A stretch of 10,597 nt of DNA, from the NCBI GenBank assembly GCA_021795795.1, contig JAJYPA010000259.1:1-10597 (forward strand), in the 5' to 3' direction. Of the stretch, positions 1 through 7,600 are shown piece after piece (position 1 is the stretch's first letter; the number at the start of each line of letters is the position of its first letter). The translations under genes and the position numbers were made by a program. This stretch comes from Pseudomonadota bacterium (GTDB lineage: Bacteria > Pseudomonadota > Gammaproteobacteria > Halothiobacillales > Halothiobacillaceae). The notes below the pieces were generated by a model. That model did no database searches, was not told where the DNA came from, and worked only from the letters and a program-made list of their open reading frames with translations.

Positions 1-64
1 CGTACCACTGGCCGTTCGGGCCCTGAAATGGATTCAAAAGACCGGCTGGCGAACTCGCACCCAT
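1..64 (-). CDS. Possible 5' end of a leftward gene cut by the window edge
   Basis: On the minus strand an ATG at 64 opens a frame that stays open to the window edge (21 codons). The peptide reads GASSPAGLLNPFQGPNGQWY after the initiator Met. A purine-rich AAGGGG site lies on the minus strand at 77-72, seven bases before the ATG, which is good Shine-Dalgarno spacing and the main reason for listing it. No family can be assigned from 21 residues. The plus strand also has an open frame that stops at 24-26, so the edge could instead hold the end of a rightward gene. If the leftward reading is right, it diverges from the small gene pair that starts at 192. Confidence 0.28.
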   Translation of the reverse strand, partial: MGASSPAGLLNPFQGPNGQWY

Positions 65-191
65 GGCGCAGCCCCTTTTTTTCGGTTATTTGTGTGCAAC
101 TTAGCCCCTGGAAACACGCGAGTCAAGGGTTGAGGGTGGGGGTCTGGTGGGTTGTGTGGCAGCCATTTCAAGTGCAATAATTCACTTCATC

Positions 192-455
192 ATGGCGATT
201 TTCTTTATAGCCCCCACAAAAGCCTCTGGCGCGCTTTTGGCTAGAGCGCAGGAGGTGTTTGGGCCGGACAACGTCAAACCTGTCGGAGATGCGGGCTTTT
301 ACGTCGCCTTTGACGGCCTGAGTAGCACTGTAAAAGAAAAACTCGGGATGGTGAAGAATGGCGACGGTCGGGGAGTGGTCATCAGTGCCGATACTTCCGT
401 GGGGTTTGCGCCTGCTGACATCTGGGAATGGCTTAAGCTCAACGGCAAAGGCTGA
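192..455 (+). CDS. Small hypothetical protein, 87 aa, first gene of a two-gene unit
   Basis: I do not recognise a named family. From the ATG at 192 the protein is 87 residues and looks cytoplasmic: a short hydrophobic beta-like start (AIFFIAPTKAS), a helix (ALLARAQEVFG), a middle that reads as alternating strand and helix (GFYVAFDG, STVKEKLG, GVVISAD) and a C-terminal DIWEWLKLNG. This is the pattern of a compact alpha/beta fold. The frame is open further upstream: a GTG at 147, preceded by a GGGTGGGGG run, would add 15 residues and create a hydrophobic N-terminal stretch (VAAISSAIIHFIMAIFF). I prefer 192 because it gives a coherent small protein, but it lacks a Shine-Dalgarno site. An AATAAT at 176-181 could be a -10 box giving a very short leader. 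The stop is two bases from the next ATG, so the two genes are almost surely co-translated. Confidence 0.6.
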   Translation: MAIFFIAPTKASGALLARAQEVFGPDNVKPVGDAGFYVAFDGLSSTVKEKLGMVKNGDGRGVVISADTSVGFAPADIWEWLKLNGKG

Positions 456-457
456 AC

Positions 458-850
458 ATGGGCGATTTGGGCAAGCGAAGCAAAGCGCAGCCCGAGACCG
501 AAGGAGGGGTTTCGGTCAACCAAGAAGGGTCCAGTGCAGCTGGATTGGATAGCTATGCTTCTTTTATTCTACAGGCTCTCCTAGACATCAAAGAGGGGCT
601 TGGCGCAGTGAAGGGTCGGTTGGATGACCACGGCTTGCGCCTAAGTCGCATGGAGACTCAACTCGCCGATCTCGATAAGAAAGCCGATGCAGCAGAGAAA
701 ACGATCGCCGAGTCCTCTGTGAAAGCGACGGCCGCGGAGAAAATCGTAATGCGCGCCCTATGGGTTGCGGTCGGCATCGGTGGCACATTGGGTGTCGTAT
801 GGGCCATCGTGAAGCTGGTCCTGCCGCTGTTTGTCCCACACGCGCAGTAA
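458..850 (+). CDS. Small coiled-coil protein with C-terminal membrane helix, 130 aa
   Basis: The protein has three parts: a polar, probably disordered N-terminus (residues 1-30), an amphipathic heptad-like region (about 36-95, containing LLDIKEGLGAVKGRL and RMETQLADLDKKADAAEK) and one strongly hydrophobic segment (about 99-126, LWVAVGIGGTLGVVWAIVKL). The C-terminus is short. This is a tail-anchored layout with a cytoplasmic coiled coil. It resembles in general form small phage XhlA-like or holin-accessory proteins, but I cannot claim homology. AAGG at 447-450, inside the end of the upstream gene, sits seven bases from the ATG, and the gap from the upstream stop is two bases. The pair therefore forms one translational unit: a small soluble protein plus a membrane-anchored partner. 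A role as a membrane effector or an anchor for its neighbour is inference only. Confidence 0.75.
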   Translation: MGDLGKRSKAQPETEGGVSVNQEGSSAAGLDSYASFILQALLDIKEGLGAVKGRLDDHGLRLSRMETQLADLDKKADAAEKTIAESSVKATAAEKIVMRALWVAVGIGGTLGVVWAIVKLVLPLFVPHAQ

Positions 851-1106
851 GCATTGCGTCTCTACGCCCCCTCTACATGGCAACCCGGCGTTGCACAGCT
901 TGACGCCACCCCGGGACGACGGGCCTGCAGCTGGCGGTGCAGTCGCTCGCCTCATTGATGCCTGCCATGTGTGTAGGCGATCACCAAGATCCGCACGTTT
1001 CTGGATAAGTACGCGGGTTTGTCGGTAATGGCAGACATCGAGCCGGTGGATGTGAAGGGTCGTGTCCGAACGGGATGGCTAAAGTGTCAACGGCAGTGGG
1101 GGATCT
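851..1106 (+). other. Intergenic stretch with a possible 31-codon leader ORF
   Basis: I see no convincing gene, hairpin terminator or strong promoter here. A short frame from the ATG at 1028 to the TGA at 1121-1123 encodes 31 residues beginning ADIEPVDVKGRVRTGWLKC and overlaps the start of the large ATPase gene by 17 bases. It lacks a clear ribosome site. If translated, it could couple translation into the weakly initiated GTG of the ATPase gene. The stretch separates the small gene pair from the large genes, so a promoter for the latter is expected here, but I could not identify convincing -35/-10 boxes. Confidence 0.3.
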
Positions 1107-4100
1107 GTGGCATCGAATTATGAGGGAATTTGCCAGGAAAACCGGCGCCGCTACGGCACCGAAGGCGCTCAGAAGTCCGGTAAGTTGGCGGAGGGGCTGT
1201 ACGACGACCGAACGCACTTCATCTTCGAACTGCTACAGAACGCCGAAGATGCCCTCGGTCGGCGTGGCGGCTGGAACGGGTCGCGCAAGATCGCGCTTTC
1301 ACTGAACCAGACGCGTCTGGCGCTCTCCCACTTCGGTAAGCCGTTCGATGTGGCCGACGTCCGAAGCGTCTGCGACATCGCCGAGAGCACCAAGAATGAA
1401 TCCTCCATTGGCCGCTTCGGCCTTGGTTTCAAGTCCGTTTATACCATCACAGATCTTCCAGAGATCCACTCTGGCGATGAGGACTTCGCCATCGAGGGCT
1501 ACGTTTTTCCCAAGCAGGTATTTCGAACGCGCCGCCAACCAGACGAGACGCAGATCATCCTGCCGCTGAAGTTAGAGGATATGACCGCGATGCAGGAAAT
1601 AACGGCGGGGTTTCGGCACTTGGGCCCCGACGCGCTGCTGTTCCTGCGTCACATAGACGAGATCAACTGGAACGTCGAAGGCGGCGCATCCGGGTCTTAT
1701 CTGCGCAACAGCTCAGAGGCGCTCGGCCCGAATGTTCGGCGCGTCACCGTAATCGGCCAGGAAAGTGGCCAAGCAGAAGTCGATCAGAACTGGTTGGTGT
1801 TCCATCACGATGTGTTTTCTCGCGAACAAAAAAAGGTCGGGCGGGTAGAAATTGCCTTCTCGTTGGCCACGGTCAAGAGCGCTCCCGGTCGCTGGACGAT
1901 TCAGTCATTGGCCAAGTCATCGGTGGTGGTGTTTTTCCCGACTGTAGTTGAGAGCCACCTTGGTTTCCTCGTGCAGGGGCCGTATCGTACCACGCCCAGC
2001 CGGGACAACATTCCTCTCGGCGACCCCTGGAACCAATATCTGGTCAAGGAAACGGCCAGCCTGCTGGTGGAGGCAATGCGATGGATGCACGATAAAGGGA
2101 TGCTGGATGTCTCGGCGCTGCGCTGCCTGCCCCTTGACCGCGAGAAGTTTTCGCAAGGCTCACGGTTTGCGCCGATGTTCGATGCTGTCCAGCAGGCATT
2201 TTTGGAACAGGCGCTGCTGCCCGCCTATGGTGGCGACTACGTCCCTGCATCGCAGGCAAAGTTAGCGCGTACCCAAGAGCTGCGCGACTTGTTCAGCCCG
2301 GAACAGGTTGCGGTCTTGTTCGGTTTTCGAGATGCCGCGTGGCTATCGGAAGACATCACTCAGGACAAGGCACCAGAGATTCGCCAGTACCTGATGCGCG
2401 AACTCGACATTGACGAGATCAGGCCAGAGAAGTTGGTGGAAAGACTGACAAAGGCATTTCTCGAGGCACAACCCGACGAGTGGGTGCTGCGGCTGTACGA
2501 GTTTCTGAGTGGCCAAGAGAAGGCCTTGCGCCGCCACCTTGACATTGTTCCTCTCATTCGCCTCGATGACGGTGCTCATGTCGTTGCTCGAGAGGACGGC
2601 AATGCCAGGGCGTTCCTGCCCAGCGCCACCGCCACCAGATTTCCGACGATGCGTCGGGCGGTGTGCGCAACGCCAGAGGCACGCGACTTCTTGAAGTCGC
2701 TGGGCATCACAGAGCCCGACCCGGTAGATGACGTGATCTGGAACGTCTTGCCGAAGTACCAAAAGGACGAAGTCGATGTGGACGATGACACCTACGCCGC
2801 CGACATTGAGTGCATCCGTACCGCGTTCAACACCGATTCGATCACCCAGAACCAGAAGGAGAGGCTGCGATCTGCCCTGAGTAAAACCGCCTTTGTGAGG
2901 GTGGTGGACGCTGGTGACGGCAAGGGCTGTTTCGCCAAGCCCGGCGATGTGTACATCGCTACCGAACGCCTACAACAGCTCTTTGTAGGGGTGCCTGGTG
3001 TTCTGATTGTTGACAACGAGTACCGGTGCCTGCGCGGCGAGGACATCCGTGATCTGCTCGTTGCTTGCGGAGCGAGTCGCTACCTCAGCCTCCGAGCAGT
3101 CCCATCCGGGCTGGGGCCGACCGACAAGGCGCAGATCCGCAAGGAAGCTGGCCTAGAGCGTGCGAGCTGGGAACACGCGCCTGAGGACTTCACCATTCGT
3201 GGGCTAACGGAACTCCTAAAGTGCCTGCCCACCTTGGAGCCCGCCGAGGCAAGAGCCAGGGCTGGTGTCCTGTGGGATGCCTTGGCTGATCTGGAGGGGC
3301 GCGGGACTGCCGCGTTCCATGGATCCTACCGATGGGGTTATTCCTTTGAGACGAAGACGGCGCGATTTGACGCGCGCTTCATCCGGATGCTGAATCAAGC
3401 AGCCTGGGTGCCCGATGCCAACGGTCAGCTGGTGCGTCCGAACCTAGCGGTGTTCGACACCCTAGGGTGGAGGCCCAATCCCTTCCTCCTGAGCAAGATC
3501 GCCTTCAAGCCCCCCATCTTTGACCAGTTGGCTAAGGCGGGTGGGTTCGAACCTGCTCTCCTTGATTATCTGCACAAGCTCGGCATCACCAGAATAGCCG
3601 ACTTGCCATCGTCGCTTTGCGACCCCAGTAGGCCACCCGAGGCAGCAACAGAGCCTGAACCAATCGCGAAGCCAGGGGAAGGAAGGCCGTCCGGTGGTGA
3701 CGACATACCGGACATCCCACCTGGGACGCCGGATCCGAATGGTAGCGATGGTGCTACGGGCGGCGCAATACGTAGTGGTGGCCAGGGTCGTTCGGGCACC
3801 ACTGTGCCATCCGGTAGCGATCAAGGCAACGGAAGGGCACGTAGCGGCGATAGCAATAGCACCGGCAACGGTGGGGGAGGCCAAGGCAAACGGTCGCCAG
3901 GCCAAGGTGGAGGGCGACCGTTCATTTCCTACGTCGGAGCGCATCCAGGTGACAATGAGCCTGATCCGGACGGGCTCGATAAGGCAGCACGGATGCGAAT
4001 TGAGGAACAGGCCATCGCGTTGATCACAGCAGTCGAACCGATGTTGCGCCGCACACCGGAGGGCAACCCCGGTTTCGACCTCTACGAGACTGATAGCAGC

Positions 4101-4352
4101 GGTAAGAAGATTCGATGGGTTGAAGTGAAGTCGATGACGGGTAGCCTGGTAGATCGGCCTGTTGGGCTGTCACACACGCAGTTCGACTGCGCTCGCGAAA
4201 AGGGTGATGCATATTGGCTGTACGTCGTCGAGCACGCGATCGATTCGGCACAAGCCCGCGTGCTTAGAATTCAGAACCCCGTCGGGTACGCCCGGACGTT
4301 CACCTTTGACCGTGGTTGGAGTGAAATTGCCAAAACTGAGCCACCACACTAA
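1107..4352 (+). CDS. Sacsin/NO VEIN-like GHKL ATPase with C-terminal NOV_C (DUF3883) domain, 1081 aa
   Basis: Seen: an N-terminal GHKL (HSP90/histidine-kinase-type) ATPase domain. Its N box is FIFELLQNAEDA (E41, N45, D48) and its glycine box is GRFGLGFKSVY (102-112), followed by a sacsin-type stretch VQGPYRTTPSRD (289-300). The usual Asp of the DxGxG box is replaced in SHFGKPF (74-80). Residues about 310-835 are unassigned. Residues about 839-938 are a Gly/Ser/Pro/Asp-rich linker. The C-terminus (about 960-1075) fits NOV_C/DUF3883: GFD (989-991), WVEVK (1004-1008) and YWLYVV. D991, E1006 and K1008 form a PD-(D/E)XK-like set, so it may be a nuclease or a nucleic-acid-binding relative. Known: this domain pairing occurs in plant NO VEIN and in bacterial proteins near DNA methylases and helicases. 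Start: GTG at 1107 is the only good choice, because an in-frame TAA lies at 1080-1082; GGGGGA at 1098-1103 is a close, weak ribosome site. Inferred role: ATP-dependent sensor, clamp or regulator of a DNA-targeting defence system. Confidence 0.93.
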   Translation: MASNYEGICQENRRRYGTEGAQKSGKLAEGLYDDRTHFIFELLQNAEDALGRRGGWNGSRKIALSLNQTRLALSHFGKPFDVADVRSVCDIAESTKNESSIGRFGLGFKSVYTITDLPEIHSGDEDFAIEGYVFPKQVFRTRRQPDETQIILPLKLEDMTAMQEITAGFRHLGPDALLFLRHIDEINWNVEGGASGSYLRNSSEALGPNVRRVTVIGQESGQAEVDQNWLVFHHDVFSREQKKVGRVEIAFSLATVKSAPGRWTIQSLAKSSVVVFFPTVVESHLGFLVQGPYRTTPSRDNIPLGDPWNQYLVKETASLLVEAMRWMHDKGMLDVSALRCLPLDREKFSQGSRFAPMFDAVQQAFLEQALLPAYGGDYVPASQAKLARTQELRDLFSPEQVAVLFGFRDAAWLSEDITQDKAPEIRQYLMRELDIDEIRPEKLVERLTKAFLEAQPDEWVLRLYEFLSGQEKALRRHLDIVPLIRLDDGAHVVAREDGNARAFLPSATATRFPTMRRAVCATPEARDFLKSLGITEPDPVDDVIWNVLPKYQKDEVDVDDDTYAADIECIRTAFNTDSITQNQKERLRSALSKTAFVRVVDAGDGKGCFAKPGDVYIATERLQQLFVGVPGVLIVDNEYRCLRGEDIRDLLVACGASRYLSLRAVPSGLGPTDKAQIRKEAGLERASWEHAPEDFTIRGLTELLKCLPTLEPAEARARAGVLWDALADLEGRGTAAFHGSYRWGYSFETKTARFDARFIRMLNQAAWVPDANGQLVRPNLAVFDTLGWRPNPFLLSKIAFKPPIFDQLAKAGGFEPALLDYLHKLGITRIADLPSSLCDPSRPPEAATEPEPIAKPGEGRPSGGDDIPDIPPGTPDPNGSDGATGGAIRSGGQGRSGTTVPSGSDQGNGRARSGDSNSTGNGGGGQGKRSPGQGGGRPFISYVGAHPGDNEPDPDGLDKAARMRIEEQAIALITAVEPMLRRTPEGNPGFDLYETDSSGKKIRWVEVKSMTGSLVDRPVGLSHTQFDCAREKGDAYWLYVVEHAIDSAQARVLRIQNPVGYARTFTFDRGWSEIAKTEPPH

Positions 4353-4358
4353 ACAAGG

Positions 4359-4583
4359 TTGGCGTGGTACGGGAATGATAGATCAGGGCCGATCAATACT
4401 GACCAGGGCTCACTGAGGAATTCTGTCTCGGACGTCGAGGTGAAGGCCGACAACCAGATCGAAGGCGCTCGGGTTCAGGCCAAGAAGGATTTTGCCCAGC
4501 AGATTGCGGCGGCCAGTGAGATGGGGTACCGCATTTTCAAATTGTCCGATGCGGGCAAGCCCCACTTCTTGGTGCTGCTGTAG
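4359..4583 (+). pseudogene. Short open frame, possible gene remnant or tiny gene between the two large genes
   Basis: This frame is in phase with the upstream ATPase gene: past that gene's TAA at 4350-4352 it stays open to the TAG at 4581-4583. Its last 48 codons (from a GTG at 4440) have mostly G/C third positions and give a protein-like end with EGARVQAKKDFAQQIAAA and GYRIFKLSDAGKPHFLVLL. The first 25 codons look less coding, with AGA, TCA and AGG. TTG at 4359 and GTG at 4440 are the possible starts, and neither has a well-spaced ribosome site. I do not recognise the family. It could be the 3' remnant of a deleted gene, a readthrough extension of the ATPase, or a genuine 48-74 residue protein. 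NOV_C domains normally end where the ATPase ends, which argues against a missing extension. Confidence 0.35.
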
Positions 4584-4620
4584 AGCTTACGGTCCTCGGC
4601 AAATTTCGCAATTTTTGGGC

Positions 4621-4626
4621 AGGAAG
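4621..4626 (+). promoter_or_regulatory. Ribosome binding site AGGAAG that fixes the start of the nuclease-helicase
   Basis: AGGAAG lies six bases before the ATG at 4633. The same frame is open back to an ATG at 4492, but that extension (47 codons) is Cys/Pro/Arg-rich, overlaps the remnant frame and has no comparable site. The nuclease fold begins right after 4633 with the typical S-x-S-T-L-x-x-F-L motif, so 4633 is the true start. Confidence 0.8.
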
Positions 4627-4632
4627 AACTTG

Positions 4633-7600
4633 ATGGCAAAGAAAAGAATCTCAAAAAGCACACTTTCAATGTTTCTGCGCACAAAGTGCGACCGTGAGCT
4701 TTACTTGTCGCTACACGAAGACTCGGAGCTAGAGGCCCATGGTATGCCTGTTCCTTTGCGGGCGCGTCCAGGCATTGGAGTTCTGCAAACTGCGGGCCGG
4801 GATTTTGAGGATGTGCGGAATGAGCAATTAATCCAGTCCTTCGGCAGCTTGGTCATTTATCAGCGCGACAAAGGGGGAGCGAACAAGCCAGTCAAGGCCC
4901 CGCTCGGCTCACTGCTCGGGAAGGTTACAGCGCTCCCCTCGGTCATCCTGCAAGGGAAGTTCGAACCCACAAAGTTCCAAAACGCAGTCATGGCGAAGAT
5001 CGGGCTCCAGCCTGGACAAATCGTCCAGGTGCCGCCGATTGCGGGTCTTATCCCGGACATCGTTGTCGTGCGCCAGGCAACGGCCAATGACGAGGAAGTT
5101 GGCGCGGACGGATGCCGAAAGTCCATCGATTCGGCAACAGAAACGCGTCGAGCGTTGAGCGTCATAGACGTCAAACATACGAGCGAGGCGAACCCGAGCT
5201 ATTCCGCTGAAGTCGCGCTGTACGCGATCTTTCTTGCTAACTGGATTGTTGATCAAGGGTTGCAGAACGAATACTTCGTGACGATTCGCAGCTACTTGTG
5301 GACGCGATTCAAGCAGGGACAATCCGCCCTCGATGGTCTGATGCCTGGGTCCTCGTCAACAACCCCGACTCAGTATCTTGATGCGCTGATTGCCGATAGC
5401 GAGGATGCCAACCTTCGCTTCTACTTGCCCACCGTGCTGCACTTCTTCCGGGAAGATTTGCTTCGGGTCATCAGTATCGGCGACGCTTCGGTCAATGGGT
5501 GGCAAAACCTCGAGTGGCATGTCGATGGTCGCTGCAGCGCGTGTGACTGGCTTGGGCACGAAAAATGGGCCAACCAGAAGGATAAGGCGAGAATTGCTGC
5601 GCACCCCACGCACTACTGTTATCCCGCAGCAAAATTAACTGGGCATCTGAGTCAGATCGCCGGCATGACTCGTGGTGCGAGAAAGACGCTCCAGATAAAT
5701 GCGATTCAGGATACGACGGGTGCCGCCGGTGCGCCATCAACACATCCTGCTTTTCAGCAACATAGCCACCTCAAGAAGGAACGAAGCCGTATCCCTATTC
5801 GCGCCAAAGCCCTGATCTCATCGACAACCAGTGTAGACAATTCGGCAGTACTGGCAAGTCTGGCTCCCTGGCCGCAATTGCATGTGGCCATCACTGTCAA
5901 CTTCGACTCCAGTGCAGGTCTGCTCACCGGCTTGTCAGTATTCGGCAGGGCAACGGCTTATGTGAGTGGACAAACTCCGCGACAGTTCGCGACTAAGTGT
6001 TTTGTCGTAGATCAGAAGAACCTCGCCGATGAGTGGGTTGCTCTTGAAGGTCTGCTGTCTACCCTGTCCGATATGATCGACCAGTCAGAGGCGTTCGTTC
6101 GCGCAGCCGGCAAAACACCTCTTACCGCGCAAATCGCGTTCTGGGAACAGCGTCAGTTCGAGGAACTGTGTGCAGCGTTGGGGCGTCATTTGCCCAAAGT
6201 GTTGAGCCTCACAAACCGCAAAACCAAGGCGATGGCATGGCTCTTCCCTGCCGATGAGCTCATCGAAAAGCCTGACGGCGCGGTCAGTCCGTGCGTTGTC
6301 TTTGTGGATGAAATTGTTCGGCGGGTTGTTTTCGCGCCGACACCCCACGTCATCACGCTGTTCGACACCGCCGAAACCTACTATTCCGGGCCGGGGCCGA
6401 TCCGGCAGGGTGATGCCTTCTATCGTGAATTTCTGACCAACGGTATTCCAAGAGAGCGTATCTATGAGATCTGGAGCAATGTGACCACAATCAAGCGCGG
6501 CTCGGTCACTGTCCCGCGAAATACTGTCATTCAAGAATTCGGCAATGCACTGGAAAAGCAGTGTCGGGCATTGAACGGCGTCGTCGAGAAGCTGCGCACG
6601 GACTTCAGGGGTCAACTCAAGGCTAATGCGCCAAAACTGACTCTCTCAATTCCGCAAGGTGCCCGGAATGTTGCCTTCGACAGCAAGCTTTGGATTTGGT
6701 GGGAGGAGCTGCAGTATCACACCAGGAAGTTGGAATCTCACCAGCGCCTGGCGCTCGATGCCGAAACATTGGAAGCGAGCTACGAGGCAATTCGTCTCAC
6801 CAATGGCCAGCCGACCGGATCGCCGAACGAGTACGTTTTTGACGTATTGGTGGGATCGACCGAGGCAAAACTTGATAACAAGGAAGGGTTTCTTGCCTTG
6901 GGCAAGGAAGGCTATCCAGGACTCCCATTACAACGTGCAAAAGACATCATCGCGCCCGGTGCTCCACTGTATTTAGGATCGGATCAGACACTCGCTACGC
7001 CATTGTGGTCGGCATTATCAGTAACGCTTGTGTCGTTTGATCGCAGTACACACAAGGCCGTGTTGATATTAACCAATCGGTGCGAACTGGCCTTTTTCTC
7101 ATACCTGCTCGCCAATTCGACCATTGATTTGATGAACGATATTTTCATCACCAAGGGGCAAAGTTCATTCAAGTGGTACGAAACGGCTAAGGATATTTTG
7201 AGCGCTGTCGGGAACCCACCCATTGCGGCCCCCGACAGCAATGCGGCAATCGCAATGGGCGCCAGGCCGTCGAGGCCCGGCACAGATAGCCTCACCCCGC
7301 TCGCGCGAGTACTGTGGGAGGCCGACTCGGTTCACAGAACTTCCGTAGTTGTCGCCTCTCAAGCCGCATCAGTTGCGGCCTACGCGAAGGCCAAACACAA
7401 CCTGAACAGCAGTCAAACTGATGCCGTCGCGCATGCGGCAGAAAAGGGTCTGACGATCATTTGGGGGCCACCTGGCACAGGGAAAACCCAGACGCTTGCC
7501 AGCTGCATTCATGGTTTAGTTCATGATGCTGTAGGGCGTAGACAACCATTGAAGGTCTTGGTGGCTGGGCCCACCTACAAGGCCGTGGAAGAACTCATCG

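Noticed and set aside
76..82. Run of seven T as a terminator
   Set aside because: No stable hairpin precedes it. Read on the other strand, the A run leads into an AAGGGG ribosome site.
147..191. GTG 147 start giving the first small protein a hydrophobic leader
   Set aside because: It is possible because of an upstream G-rich run, but the ATG 192 form gives a coherent small soluble protein. Kept only as an alternative.
2683..2700. Inverted repeat GCGACTTC-TT-GAAGTCGC
   Set aside because: It is a perfect eight-base-pair stem with a two-base loop, but it lies inside the ATPase coding sequence (RDFLKS) and has no T tract or partner copy. Probably chance.
3462..3944. 160-residue minus-strand frame inside the ATPase gene
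   Set aside because: It lies antisense to the GC-rich linker region, where stop codons are rare. It shows no domain, and the sense frame is clearly coding.
4600..4614. AAATT-tcgc-AATTT hairpin before the nuclease-helicase
   Set aside because: A five-base A/T-only stem is too weak to act as a terminator or a clear translational switch.
4492..4632. Extended start for the nuclease-helicase at 4492
   Set aside because: The added 47 residues are Cys/Pro/Arg-rich and without domain character, while ATG 4633 has a well-spaced AGGAAG and begins the nuclease motif directly.
6085..6615. 176-residue minus-strand frame inside the nuclease-helicase gene
   Set aside because: It is antisense to a well-supported gene and has no recognisable motif; a composition-driven shadow.
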